In this document: piece after piece, positions 1 through 8,715 of the stretch
How positions within the stretch are numbered: the first letter of the stretch is position 1
Layout of the letters: every line of letters starts with the position of its first letter
From: Methanolobus vulcani
GTDB lineage: Archaea; Halobacteriota; Methanosarcinia; Methanosarcinales; Methanosarcinaceae
DNA: 64,000 bases
Assembly: GCF_900100715.1 (NCBI RefSeq)
Contig: NZ_FNCA01000005.1
Coordinates: 173,476 to 237,475 of the forward strand
Reading direction: 5' to 3'
The notes under the pieces: model-generated
The model's database searches: none
Told to the model about the DNA's origin: nothing
The model's input: only the letters and a program-made list of their open reading frames with translations
Position numbers and translations under genes: made by a program

Positions 1-100
1 GTATCTACATATCAAAAATAATAGTAAACTTATAATATTGTGCAAAATTTGCAAAGCTTTTTCCGACAGCTTAAAATCAGTTTGAATTTATTATTTTTTT

Positions 101-841
101 ATGCAACTAAAAGATGTTATCAGCGTACTGGAGGATATTGCCCCACCAACGCTTGCGGAAGATTTTGACATAGGTCGTATCGGCCTGAACCTTGACATGC
201 AAAATGACATTAAAAAGATAGCTATGGCTCTTGACCCCACAGAATATGTACTTAACAGGGCTGCCATGATAAAAGCGGATCTGCTTGTCACACATCATAC
301 CCTGATATTCCATGCTGTGCACTGCATCAATAAAGAACTGGCAGAAAGCCTTAAAATTGCACTTGATAACGGAATATCATTATACTCCATGCATACGAAC
401 TTCGATAAGGCAAAAGGCGGTATCAATGATGCACTGGCAAACAGACTTGGACTTTCAGATATACAGGAAACTCCTATCGGTCGCATAGGGACTATTGCTC
501 CGTGTTCTGTGGACACATTTGTTAACCACGTATCCAAGAGTCTTGGAACCCACGTAATGTATGCAGGAAACATAGATGAGATCAAAAAAGTTATGGTATT
601 CGGGGGAAGTGGTTTCAGATCAGAGTATATTGATGCAGCTAGAAGTTATGGTGCTGATGCCTATGTATCGTCTGAACTGAAACATGACATAATCAGATCT
701 TATAGTGATATGCTGCTTGTGGATGCGACACACTATGCTACCGAGAATCCGGGAATGCAGGACCTATGCCCGGTGCTTGCCGAAAGACTCGGCATTGATG
801 TGGAATTCATCGAGCATGATCCACTAATAAAAACACTCTGA
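101..841 (+). CDS. Nif3-like dinuclear metal-center protein
   Basis: 246-aa protein of the Nif3/DUF34 family, which forms hexamers around a two-metal site. Its physiological reaction is poorly defined; GTP cyclohydrolase-like and metal-insertion roles have been proposed for homologues. Seen: the metal-ligand signature THH near residues 64-66, the HTNFDKAKGGIND block near 115, and the C-terminal DATHYATENPG block. The length matches the short archaeal form without the inserted PII-like domain. The ATG lies after a T-rich leader with no clear ribosome site, so it may be translated from a short leader. A TATA-like ACTTATAAT sits near 29-37. The small acidic gene at 877 follows on the same strand. 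Confidence 0.9.
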   Translation: MQLKDVISVLEDIAPPTLAEDFDIGRIGLNLDMQNDIKKIAMALDPTEYVLNRAAMIKADLLVTHHTLIFHAVHCINKELAESLKIALDNGISLYSMHTNFDKAKGGINDALANRLGLSDIQETPIGRIGTIAPCSVDTFVNHVSKSLGTHVMYAGNIDEIKKVMVFGGSGFRSEYIDAARSYGADAYVSSELKHDIIRSYSDMLLVDATHYATENPGMQDLCPVLAERLGIDVEFIEHDPLIKTL

Positions 842-876
842 TAAATCATCTGAGAAAACTTAGTATCTGTGATAGC

Positions 877-1032
877 ATGCCAGAAAAAGAGAAAAAAGAA
901 GAAATGGACGAAGATGAACTGGATGAGCTCTTTGAGCAGCATATTAAAAGAAGAGAAGATCCAAAACATCGTGGATACGGAGATTATGAAAGAAGAAGGA
1001 TATACAGGGGTCCTTCTGTAAAAAAAGATTGA
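877..1032 (+). CDS. Small acidic conserved-type protein (51 aa)
   Basis: A short reading frame of 51 codons starting MPEKEKKEEMDEDELDELFE and ending PSVKKD, with stop TGA at 1030-1032. It is highly charged: an acidic N-terminal half, then an Arg/Tyr-rich stretch (GYGDYERRRIYRG). There are no membrane or metal motifs. The ATG follows a GTGAT element (869-873), which resembles the archaeal ribosome site. It lies 35 bases after the Nif3-like gene on the same strand and converges on the Trm56 gene. I do not recognise a family. The composition and spacing support a real gene, but only moderately. Confidence 0.5.
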   Translation: MPEKEKKEEMDEDELDELFEQHIKRREDPKHRGYGDYERRRIYRGPSVKKD

Positions 1033-1040
1033 AGAGATTT

Positions 1041-1574
1041 TTATTCTCTCCGGTCTATAACATTTTTTCCACATTTCTCAGGAACTATTGTTAATTCTCC
1101 ACCTTCAAATTCTGTCCTCAAAGGATCGGTTGATGATATACGATCCAAAGTTACTGCCACCGCAGCAACTTCTGAATGTGGCTGATTTCCAACTGCAACA
1201 TTCCAGTCGGCCATCTCATATATCTCGAACGGAACTTTTTCAGCACCAACGACTATCATGAGCTTTTCACATTTACTGATCTCTGGAACTGCATCCGGGA
1301 GATTAATTCCATACATTGACAGATGGCACACTTTGCCACCGTCTTCCTTCCATTTCTTGATCTCGGTTTTCCAGCTCACATCGTTCTTAACATAGAAATT
1401 CCCACCAAAACGGTTGGAAACATCTGCAATGTTGTCTGAGAGCTTTTTATCATCCGATGCCAGGAGCATGCCCTCGGCACCGAAGGCGCGTGCTGTCAGG
1501 CCAACATGAGTTGTTATCCTTTTATCACGCTGCGGACGGTGGCCAAGCCTTAATATTACTATTTTTTCAGGCAT
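1041..1574 (-). CDS. trm56: tRNA (cytidine(56)-2'-O)-methyltransferase Trm56
   Basis: 177-aa SPOUT-fold methyltransferase that methylates the 2'-OH of C56 in the T-loop of archaeal tRNAs, using S-adenosylmethionine. Seen: the family N-terminus VILRLGHRPQRDKRITTHV, the AFGAEG block, the central VCHLSMYGINLPDA segment, and the knot-forming MIVVGAEKVPFEIYEMADWN and VGNQPHSEVAA blocks. Length is typical. It is the second gene of a minus-strand pair, 11 bases downstream of AMP phosphorylase. Assignment rests on recognised family sequence. Confidence 0.93.
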   Translation of the reverse strand: MPEKIVILRLGHRPQRDKRITTHVGLTARAFGAEGMLLASDDKKLSDNIADVSNRFGGNFYVKNDVSWKTEIKKWKEDGGKVCHLSMYGINLPDAVPEISKCEKLMIVVGAEKVPFEIYEMADWNVAVGNQPHSEVAAVAVTLDRISSTDPLRTEFEGGELTIVPEKCGKNVIDRRE

Positions 1575-1585
1575 AGTGATCGTTT

Positions 1586-3106
1586 TCAGAGTTCTTTAAC
1601 GTCAGCGACTCTCTCAAGAAGCATACCTTCTACTACTATTGGAAGATCTTCTCTTGCATTCTTGATGGCATCTGCCAGCTTGTCTTCCTTTTCGGCGTAG
1701 ATCGTAAGTACAGGCTGACCGGCTTTTACTGCTTCACCACGTTTCTTGTGTATTCTTACACCTGCACCTTTGTCATTGGGAGCACCTGCAAGCCTTGCTA
1801 TCTGAACAATGCGTTTGTTGTGGAACTCAAGGACATAACCATTTGTAGGAGCTTTCAATTCTGCAGTATATTGCCCTACTTTGATGTCCCTGTAAGTTAC
1901 ATTAGGGTCTCCGCCCTGTATCTCAATTATCTCCTTTAGTTTTGCAAATGCCTTACCGTTCTTCAGTGTTTCTATGGCAAGGTCGTGACCCTGACCTTTT
2001 GCAGCAACTCCGCCCATCTCAAGAAGCATACCTGCAAGTACCGCACTTTTTTCAATAAGACTGTTAGGACCTTCCATTGTTTCAAGGACCTGCAAAGCCT
2101 CTATTACCTCTAGTGCAGGACCAACTGTTCTTCCAACAGGAGAAGCGCCGTATGTAAGTGCACAATCGACATCCATTCCGAGGCGTTCTCCAAGGTTGAT
2201 GAGGTCTCTTGCAAGTTTTCTTCCGGTCTTCACATCAGGTATCTTTGTACCGGCACCGGTAGGAATATCCATTACAACTTTCTGAGCTCCTACTGCACCT
2301 TTTTTAGCCATTATCGAAGCCAGAAGCTGGCAGTGCGGGTCAATTGAAAGTGGATACTCGATCCGGATCAGCTTGTCATCGGCAGGTGCGATATTGGTTG
2401 CACCGCCCCATACAATTACTCCGCCTACTTTCTCGGTCATTTCTTTTATCTGCTGGGCAGTGAACTCTACAGGAGCCAGGATCTCCATAAGATCGGCAGT
2501 TCCTCCTGCACCTGTAATTGCACGGGAACTTGTCTTTGGAATGAGCAAACCATTAGCTGCAACAATAGGAACAATCAAAAGGGATATCTTGTTTCCGGGA
2601 ACTCCTCCAATGGAGTGTTTGTCCATAATAGGTGTGGTGGCAAATTCAATACGTTCACCAGTATCGATCATGGCCTTGGTGAGCCACTCGGTCTCATCCT
2701 CGCTCAAGTCTTTGATATAGGTTGCAGTCAGGAATGCAGCAAGTTCAATATCACTCAGATTCTCTTCAACGATATCTTTGATAAGCTCATATATCTCATC
2801 TCTTTCCAGCCTGTTGCCATCCATAACCTTTCGAATTATGCGTGCGGATTTTGGTTTCTCTGCAGGTTCGACTTCAACTGTTTCTGTCCACTCTTTCTTG
2901 AGCTGTTCCTGCACTTCATGATACAAACCTATCATTCCGGGAGCTATCATATCCTCGGTAAAGTCTACAATGGCTGTAAGGACCTTATGATCTCTTATCC
3001 TTACCCTGTCACCTTCATTTACACCGATCTCCTTTGCATCGATAATATTCATTACTACTTTATATTTGCCGACCTTGATATCAATAGGCTGAACTTTTAG
3101 CTGCAT
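1586..3106 (-). CDS. deoA: AMP phosphorylase (archaeal thymidine phosphorylase homologue)
   Basis: 506-aa AMP phosphorylase. It converts AMP and phosphate to adenine and ribose-1,5-bisphosphate, feeding the archaeal nucleotide-salvage route that ends in type III RuBisCO. Seen: a small N-terminal domain, then the thymidine-phosphorylase fold with the signatures KHSIGGVPGNK and SSRAITGAGGTADLME, and the C-terminal domain with KKRGEAVKAGQPVLTIYAE. I place the start at ATG 3104-3106, since AAAGGTGAAATA directly precedes it and the protein then begins MQLKVQPIDIKVGKY as in family members. The frame is open about 100 bases further upstream, but that part is unlike the family. Neither RuBisCO nor ribose-1,5-bisphosphate isomerase is in this window. 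Confidence 0.93.
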   Translation of the reverse strand: MQLKVQPIDIKVGKYKVVMNIIDAKEIGVNEGDRVRIRDHKVLTAIVDFTEDMIAPGMIGLYHEVQEQLKKEWTETVEVEPAEKPKSARIIRKVMDGNRLERDEIYELIKDIVEENLSDIELAAFLTATYIKDLSEDETEWLTKAMIDTGERIEFATTPIMDKHSIGGVPGNKISLLIVPIVAANGLLIPKTSSRAITGAGGTADLMEILAPVEFTAQQIKEMTEKVGGVIVWGGATNIAPADDKLIRIEYPLSIDPHCQLLASIMAKKGAVGAQKVVMDIPTGAGTKIPDVKTGRKLARDLINLGERLGMDVDCALTYGASPVGRTVGPALEVIEALQVLETMEGPNSLIEKSAVLAGMLLEMGGVAAKGQGHDLAIETLKNGKAFAKLKEIIEIQGGDPNVTYRDIKVGQYTAELKAPTNGYVLEFHNKRIVQIARLAGAPNDKGAGVRIHKKRGEAVKAGQPVLTIYAEKEDKLADAIKNAREDLPIVVEGMLLERVADVKEL

Positions 3107-3238
3107 TATTTCACCTTTATAATATAACAGGGAAATACGCGAAGGAATAAATAGCTTTATGGTTAGCTGAAAAATAAGGTTGGAATGATCTGGAATTATA
3201 GAGTACACAAGATGCCAGATATCCTTTTATTAATTAAT

Positions 3239-3532
3239 TTAATCTTCTACTGGATATACTGCTTCACAAATTACAGGTGATCTGCTCTTACTACTGAAGA
3301 AGTTCCTTGTTGTGCAGGCCATCCACTTCCAGTGCAATACCAGATGTATAACTGAGAATGCAACCATTAGAAGTCCTATCTGTTCATGAAACTGGAGCAG
3401 TTCCCGGCTGCTATATCCAAGCAAACTGGTACCATGACCGGCAAACATCAGGACAACTCCTGTTACGCTTACTATGACTGATTGTGCTAACAATGGTATG
3501 TCCACAATATAATTTAATGTATTTTTCTTCAT
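3239..3532 (-). CDS. Small DUF4405-like membrane protein, probable heme binder
   Basis: 97-aa protein with two membrane helices (about residues 8-30 and 48-68). The first helix starts LNYIVDIPLLAQSVIVSVTG. The second carries FHEQIGLLMVAFSVIHLVLHWKW, where the His residues at the start and end are the type of heme ligands found in DUF4405/cytochrome-b-like proteins. The C-terminal tail is short, basic, then acidic. The family is often linked to flavinylated extracellular electron transfer or small cytochromes, but no partner is adjacent here. The start ATG at 3530-3532 follows an AGAGGATT ribosome site. Family assignment is from pattern recognition. Confidence 0.65.
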   Translation of the reverse strand: MKKNTLNYIVDIPLLAQSVIVSVTGVVLMFAGHGTSLLGYSSRELLQFHEQIGLLMVAFSVIHLVLHWKWMACTTRNFFSSKSRSPVICEAVYPVED

Positions 3533-3649
3533 TTATCCAATCCTCTTTATAATTAATTTTTTGACTTTAGTGGTTTTTGTTGGTTTTCTCTAATAGTAAT
3601 CTGTGGATAGTTGTAGTGTTATGATGGAAAATTGTGATTATTAGTTAGA

Positions 3650-3741
3650 AAGATCGCATGTTATGGTGGTGTACGACATGTATGGTGGTACATTGGTGGT
3701 TGGTGATGATGGTGGTTGGTGGTACGCTAACATGCGATCTT
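3650..3741. repeat. 92-bp inverted-repeat element with GT-rich centre
   Basis: A perfect 14-bp inverted repeat, AAGATCGCATGTTA at 3650-3663 and its complement at 3728-3741, encloses 64 bases made of repeated GGTGGT, TGGTGG and TGGTTGG units. It lies in the 449-base gap (3533-3981) between the divergent DUF4405-like gene and the deaminase gene. The rest of that gap is AT-rich and shows no coding frame I believe. The element could be a structured RNA, a regulatory site or a small mobile repeat; the sequence does not decide between these. Confidence 0.6.
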
Positions 3742-3981
3742 ACAATTCGAAGATTCTCAAATGCAAATATAAAGATACTTACCATAAAAAAGATAAAATA
3801 AAGCTTTAATTTAGATTTAAAAGAATCTAAAGTTTTGAAATAAGGATGAAGATATAATGTTGATTATTTTATTAAATAACTGTACCATAAAGCTTTATTT
3901 TGAATAATATTCTTAATAGTACTCAATATATCACTTGAAGCTACCAGTTCATTTAAAACCAATAAATAATTATAATGTCTC

Positions 3982-4446
3982 ATGGACAATTTCATGCAGG
4001 CTGCAATAGATGAAGCACGTGAGGGAATGGAACACAACCACGGAGGACCTTTCGGAGCAATTATTGTCAGAGATGGGAAAATAATATCCAGAACCCACAA
4101 TAAGGTTTTACTTACCAATGACCCGACAGCCCATGCTGAAGTCTTGGCAATCAGGCAGGCATCTGGGATACTTGAGAACTTCGACCTTTCTGACTGTGAG
4201 ATCTATACCAGCTCGCAACCATGCCCCATGTGTCTTGCAGCGATCTACTGGGCACGAATTAGAAAAGTATATTTTGGCACTAACAAAGAAGATGTTGCTG
4301 CAATAGGTTTTGATGACAACCTTTTTTACAAATTGATCAGGGGCGAAGACACCGAGAATGCAGTGGAAATAGTCAACATTAATAGAAAGGAGTGTCTTGA
4401 GCTTCTCAAAGAATGGGATGAAAAGAACGATAAAAAAATGTATTAG
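3982..4446 (+). CDS. Nucleoside/guanine deaminase-type cytidine deaminase-fold protein
   Basis: 154-aa zinc deaminase of the tRNA-adenosine/guanine deaminase superfamily. Seen: HAEVLAI (zinc-ligand His and the proton-shuttle Glu), PCPMCLAA (two zinc-ligand Cys), an N-terminal GPFGAIIV block, and a C-terminal tail YKLIRGEDTENAVEIVNI. The tail and domain order resemble bacterial guanine deaminase (GuaD) more than TadA, so conversion of guanine to xanthine in purine salvage is the best guess. The stop codon is TAG. No ribosome site is obvious at the ATG; an out-of-frame ATG lies seven bases upstream. Confidence 0.85.
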   Translation: MDNFMQAAIDEAREGMEHNHGGPFGAIIVRDGKIISRTHNKVLLTNDPTAHAEVLAIRQASGILENFDLSDCEIYTSSQPCPMCLAAIYWARIRKVYFGTNKEDVAAIGFDDNLFYKLIRGEDTENAVEIVNINRKECLELLKEWDEKNDKKMY

Positions 4447-4483
4447 TTGAAAACACCGATTAAATCAACCTTTATACAATCTA

Positions 4484-4496
4484 CTTTATATATAGG
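4484..4496 (+). promoter_or_regulatory. TATA-box promoter of the mscS-like gene
   Basis: CTTTATATATAGG is a strong archaeal TATA box in the gap between the deaminase gene and the channel gene. Transcription would start about 25 bases downstream, giving a leader of roughly 55-60 bases before the GTG at 4571. Confidence 0.6.
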
Positions 4497-4570
4497 ATGA
4501 ATTGATGATAATTAAGTCAATTATCAAAATAAGGCTAATGGAATTTGCTAAATAATATACGAGGGGAAAC

Positions 4571-5749
4571 GTGGACATTAATCAATTTATACCGGCTATA
4601 ATCTCATTACTGGCAACCCTCTCGTTGATACTTATTTTTGATTATCTGTTCCATAAAAAGAACATATTTTCCAGGGAAAGGATAATTCAGCAAATAATCT
4701 ACATCTTAGTAATAGTAATTGGGCTTATACTTACAATATTTACTTTGCCAATTAATGTTGAGGACAAGAACCTGGTCCTGACTTTTGTAAGTATTGTTAT
4801 TGGTGCTATAATCACTTTCTCTTCTACGACCTTTGTAGCAAATGCAATGGCAGGCATCATGCTCCGTATGATAAATCCATTCAGAGTAGGAGATTTTATC
4901 AAAACCGATGGAACTTTTGGAAGGGTTACAGAGATCTACTTCCTGAACACTCAGGTACAGTCTATTGACCGCGACCTTATAACAATTCCAAATCTGACCC
5001 TTGTCTCAAAACCCCTGAAGACCATAAGATCATCGGGTACTATTATTACTACAAGTGTTTCACTGGGATACAATATACCCAGAGTGAAAATAGAGAAAAG
5101 TCTTCTTCAGGCTGCTGAAATAACGGGACTTGAGAATCCTTTTGTGCATGTTGAAAAACTGGGAGACTTTTCAATAAGCTATAAAGTCGGAGGGCTTCTG
5201 AAGGATGTGGACAGAATCATCACTACAAGATCCGATTTTAAGAAGAACGTTATTGATAACCTGCACAATTCGGACATAGAGATCGTTTCACCCACATATA
5301 TGAACCAGAGAGTTTTCAGCGAGGACTATGTGTGTATGCCTCCAAAGGAAGATGCAAGAAAAGTTCCAAAGGAAAAAGAACCTGAAGTCCAGACTGAAGA
5401 GATCATCTTTGATAAAGCCATAATGGCACAGATGCTTGACAGAATCTATACAATAGCTGATAAGCTTCCTGCTCGCAGAAAGGACATGGAAGATAAGATA
5501 AAAGAAATAGCAGATGAGAATATAAGGGATGAGTTAAAAGAGCAGATCGGTATTCTTGCTAAAATGGAAGAAAATATCAACCCGGAAATACAGGCGCTTA
5601 AAGATCTGCCTGACATAACCTCACTTCCAGACGATAAAGACGATGAATATGTAGAAAAACTTGTCAGCGCTGAAAAGGATATAACCATTCTGGACAACAG
5701 GCATGAAGACCTTGAGAAGAAAATATTTAAGGCTCTTGAACAAGAATGA
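4571..5749 (+). CDS. MscS-family mechanosensitive channel with long C-terminal coiled coil
   Basis: 392-aa small-conductance mechanosensitive channel that releases solutes under hypo-osmotic stress. Three membrane helices fill residues 1-115; the pore helix is followed by the MscS signature around NAMAGIMLRMINPFRVGDF. The beta domain has DGTFGRVTEIYFLNTQ and the TIPN loop. Beyond the usual vestibule (ending about residue 250) there is an extra 130-residue charged, heptad-rich region (EKEPEVQTEE onward) that should form coiled coil in the cytoplasm. The start is GTG, directly preceded by GAGGGG. The extension might bind a partner or regulate gating (inference). Confidence 0.88.
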   Translation: MDINQFIPAIISLLATLSLILIFDYLFHKKNIFSRERIIQQIIYILVIVIGLILTIFTLPINVEDKNLVLTFVSIVIGAIITFSSTTFVANAMAGIMLRMINPFRVGDFIKTDGTFGRVTEIYFLNTQVQSIDRDLITIPNLTLVSKPLKTIRSSGTIITTSVSLGYNIPRVKIEKSLLQAAEITGLENPFVHVEKLGDFSISYKVGGLLKDVDRIITTRSDFKKNVIDNLHNSDIEIVSPTYMNQRVFSEDYVCMPPKEDARKVPKEKEPEVQTEEIIFDKAIMAQMLDRIYTIADKLPARRKDMEDKIKEIADENIRDELKEQIGILAKMEENINPEIQALKDLPDITSLPDDKDDEYVEKLVSAEKDITILDNRHEDLEKKIFKALEQE

Positions 5750-5788
5750 TGACAGGATTTTCTTAGACCACGTTCATTGAGGAACAAA

Positions 5789-6664
5789 ATGAGAATTGGA
5801 GTACTCGGGCTTAAAGGCTCATATTCAGAAAAAGCTGCAAAGCAGTGGATTGCAAGAAATGTATGTGGAGACGATAATAGCCTGGAGCATTGCTCGGATA
5901 TCCAGGATGTTTTTTCCCTGCTGGAAAACAAAAAATGCGAAATCGGCGTAGTGCCTCTGGAAAATTCAATCGAAGGTTCAGTAGGTATTACTCTTGACTT
6001 GCTTCTGGAAAAAGATGTGAACATTATCGGAGAGACAATTGTAACAATAGAGCACTGCCTTCTTTCAAGAGGAAAAAAAGAGGATATCAGAGTAATTCTC
6101 TCGCATCCCCAGGGCCTGGGACAATGCCGTAATTTCCTGAAAAAGACATTCCCCCTTGCAGAGCTGAGAACAACAGGAAGTACATCACATGCTGCAAAGC
6201 TTGCAACTGAATTTGAGGAAATGGCTGCCATAGCTTCCCCGGAAACAGCGGACGTTTATAATTTGGATATCCTTATGCCCAATATACAGGACAGGAAACA
6301 CAATCACACACGTTTTGTTGTTATTACAAGGTCAGAAACAACAGAAAACATGATCAAATCCCTGAAACAGGCAGATCCATACAGTACTTATAAAACATCA
6401 ATAATAGTCTATCTTGACCGTGACCGTCCAGGTGCACTTTATTCCATACTCGGAGAATTTGCAAGGAACAATATCAATCTTACAAGGATCGAGTCGCGAC
6501 CATCAAAGAAGGTACTGGGAGATTACGTTTTCTACATTGACCTTGAAGGTAACATAAGCGACGATATTATAAAAGATGCAATATATAACATAGAGTCGAG
6601 CGTAGGGATGTTAAAAATGCTTGGTTCGTATCCGGGACTTAATTCCTGTTGCGAATCCAATTAA
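5789..6664 (+). CDS. pheA: Prephenate dehydratase
   Basis: 291-aa monofunctional prephenate dehydratase; prephenate to phenylpyruvate in phenylalanine synthesis. Seen: N-terminal GVLGLKGSYSEKAA, the ENSIEGSVG block, catalytic TRF motif in HNHTRFVVI, and a C-terminal ACT domain (about residues 205-280) with GALYSILGEF and the ESRP motif that binds phenylalanine for feedback inhibition. The start is ATG 5789: GAGG at 5779-5782 is a good ribosome site, while a TTG at 5777 would overlap that site. It is not clustered with other aromatic-pathway genes. Confidence 0.95.
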   Translation: MRIGVLGLKGSYSEKAAKQWIARNVCGDDNSLEHCSDIQDVFSLLENKKCEIGVVPLENSIEGSVGITLDLLLEKDVNIIGETIVTIEHCLLSRGKKEDIRVILSHPQGLGQCRNFLKKTFPLAELRTTGSTSHAAKLATEFEEMAAIASPETADVYNLDILMPNIQDRKHNHTRFVVITRSETTENMIKSLKQADPYSTYKTSIIVYLDRDRPGALYSILGEFARNNINLTRIESRPSKKVLGDYVFYIDLEGNISDDIIKDAIYNIESSVGMLKMLGSYPGLNSCCESN

Positions 6665-6714
6665 AGATTATATAGATCACTTGAAATTACCTTTCAGAAA
6701 AAAGCGGTGCAATT

Positions 6715-7629
6715 ATGGGTATAGACATCAGGAGTTTTGTTAAAAAACAGGAAGCTGCACTGAAAAGATATCGCAGGTTATACAAAATTCTGGATTTTCT
6801 TGGAACTGCTATCATTCTGTATCTACTATTTTTCTATTTCCGCCTTGATCAGGTTTTCCCATATATCAGCAATTTTGAAGTCCGTGCAGGTACCTCCTAT
6901 GATATTCTGGGAACCAGCATTGCATTTGAAACTGTTGCACTTTCATTAATAGCAGCTTTTCTCTCACTCATAATAACACTGCTACGCCATCTCAGAGATG
7001 ATAGGACCAAAGCTATCCCTCTTATTGAGAAAAAGAATCCGGAACTGCATGAAAAGCTTAGAACGGCATATGACAATTCCAATGAAACAAACCTCATCGT
7101 TGCAGATCTTCTCAACTCGGTGTCCTCAAAGATAGCAGTGATCGCTTCATCTGAACTTCTTACAAAGAGAAAACTGGTAATTGGAGTTGTACTTATTCTG
7201 TTATCCGGTGTAGCAACAGTCTATGTTGTAAACAATGATGTCCGTACCAGTCTTTTTGACCAGAGTACACTTGGAGACCTGGTAAATGAGATACCCGGAA
7301 TTGGTAATGGCGATGCTACGTCAGGAAACGATGTATTTGTATTCAACAACGAAGGAAATCAAGACGGCACTAGTTCAGGCACAGAGAACTTAACAGGAGA
7401 TACTGCGATAATTGTTCAAGACGGGAAAGAAGTTGATCTGACACTCCCTGCAGGCTCAGGTGTCGGATTTACAGAGGGAAATACATCACAGGAATCAGAC
7501 ACCAACTTTGACCAGTCATCACCTTACGAGAGAAGTGTCATTTCATCCCAGACCTATAATGACAAACTTCCACAGGGTTACGAAAGTATCATCAAAGAAT
7601 ACTTTAAAGCGTTGGCTGAGGCTAATTGA
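6715..7629 (+). CDS. Membrane protein heading the MoxR/VWA operon
   Basis: 304 aa, not recognised by name. It has three predicted membrane helices, about residues 25-45, 62-88 and 157-175. Between helices 2 and 3 is a charged loop (LIEKKNPELHEKLRTAYDN) that should be cytoplasmic. After the third helix comes a roughly 125-residue external region rich in Asn, Ser, Thr, Gly and Asp. The start ATG follows GCGGTGCAATT, a ribosome-site match. It sits 80 bases before the moxR gene, and the five same-strand genes form a likely operon. Genes like this accompany MoxR-DUF58-VWA sets in other archaea, but I cannot give a function. Confidence 0.75.
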   Translation: MGIDIRSFVKKQEAALKRYRRLYKILDFLGTAIILYLLFFYFRLDQVFPYISNFEVRAGTSYDILGTSIAFETVALSLIAAFLSLIITLLRHLRDDRTKAIPLIEKKNPELHEKLRTAYDNSNETNLIVADLLNSVSSKIAVIASSELLTKRKLVIGVVLILLSGVATVYVVNNDVRTSLFDQSTLGDLVNEIPGIGNGDATSGNDVFVFNNEGNQDGTSSGTENLTGDTAIIVQDGKEVDLTLPAGSGVGFTEGNTSQESDTNFDQSSPYERSVISSQTYNDKLPQGYESIIKEYFKALAEAN

Positions 7630-7708
7630 ATAACATAAATAATACCAAAATATTACTAAATTCTATTAATACATCTAATTCACAGGACAAAGATAAAGGA
7701 GATAACAG

Positions 7709-8680
7709 ATGGCTAGTGAGATGAACTCAAGGGACCTGTCGCAAACATACAAAATGGCTGGCGATATGTTCGGGACCCTTTTCAATGAAATAGGAAAGGT
7801 AGTTGTAGGCCAGAAAGAAACAGTTGAACAGATAGTGATCGCAATACTTTGTAACGGGCATGCACTTGTGGAGAGTAACCCCGGTCTTGGAAAAACCCTT
7901 ACAATTTCCACTATATCAAAGGCAATGGATCTGAACTTCAGCAGGATACAGTGTACACCAGATCTTATGCCTGCAGACATCACAGGAACCCAGATAATAG
8001 AGGAATCCGGCGGTCATAAGGAATTCAAGTTCGAACCAGGACCTATTTTTGCAAACATCGTGCTTGCTGATGAGATTAACCGTGCATCACCCAAGACACA
8101 ATCATCCTTGCTTGAAGCAATGCAGGAAAAACAGATCACTGTGGGAAATGATACTTACATTCTTGAGCAGCCTTTTTTCATACTGGCAACCCAGAACCCG
8201 ATAGAAATGGAAGGAACATTCCCACTTCCGGAAGCTCAGCTTGACAGGTTCCTGCTAAAGATCCTGGTGAATTACCCAAGCTATGAGGATGAGATCGAGA
8301 TCGTTAACCGTTATACAAGATCAATTTCCCCAAGCGTCAACAAAGTTGTTAACAAGAATACATTGCTTGACCTTCAAAGACTCACAAGGGACGTGCCTGT
8401 TGCCGATGACATCAGGAACAGGGCGATCAAGATCGTCATGTCAACACGTATAAGCAGCGAGTTCATCGAATACGGTGCATCTCCAAGGGCATCCATTGGT
8501 CTTATCCTGGCTGCAAAGGCAAGGGCACTTATCAAGGGACGCAACTTCGTCAGTGCCGAGGATATCGATGCAATGGCATATCCTGTACTCAGACACAGGA
8601 TCGTACTCACCTTTGAAGCTGAAAGAAGAGGAGTTAGCACTGATCAGGTCATCAAGAGTATACTTGAGAAGACAAAGTAA
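7709..8680 (+). CDS. MoxR-family AAA+ ATPase
   Basis: 323-aa MoxR AAA+ chaperone ATPase. Seen: Walker A SNPGLGKTLT near residue 53, Walker B VLADEINRASPKTQ near 113, the MoxR block LEAMQEKQITVG, sensor-1 ATQNPIEMEGTFPLPEAQLDRF, and a C-terminal lid with the sensor-2 region GASPRASIGL. Family members work with VWA-domain proteins to mature or activate large complexes, and the next three genes encode DUF58 and VWA proteins. The ribosome site AAGGAG lies just before the ATG. Confidence 0.95.
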   Translation: MASEMNSRDLSQTYKMAGDMFGTLFNEIGKVVVGQKETVEQIVIAILCNGHALVESNPGLGKTLTISTISKAMDLNFSRIQCTPDLMPADITGTQIIEESGGHKEFKFEPGPIFANIVLADEINRASPKTQSSLLEAMQEKQITVGNDTYILEQPFFILATQNPIEMEGTFPLPEAQLDRFLLKILVNYPSYEDEIEIVNRYTRSISPSVNKVVNKNTLLDLQRLTRDVPVADDIRNRAIKIVMSTRISSEFIEYGASPRASIGLILAAKARALIKGRNFVSAEDIDAMAYPVLRHRIVLTFEAERRGVSTDQVIKSILEKTK

Positions 8681-8715
8681 GGCAGTTTTGCCGTTAACTT
8701 ACAAGGGCATTTGCA

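Noticed and set aside
5446..6231. Long open frame on the minus strand opposite the MscS tail and pheA
   Set aside because: Ser-rich shadow of well-recognised plus-strand genes.
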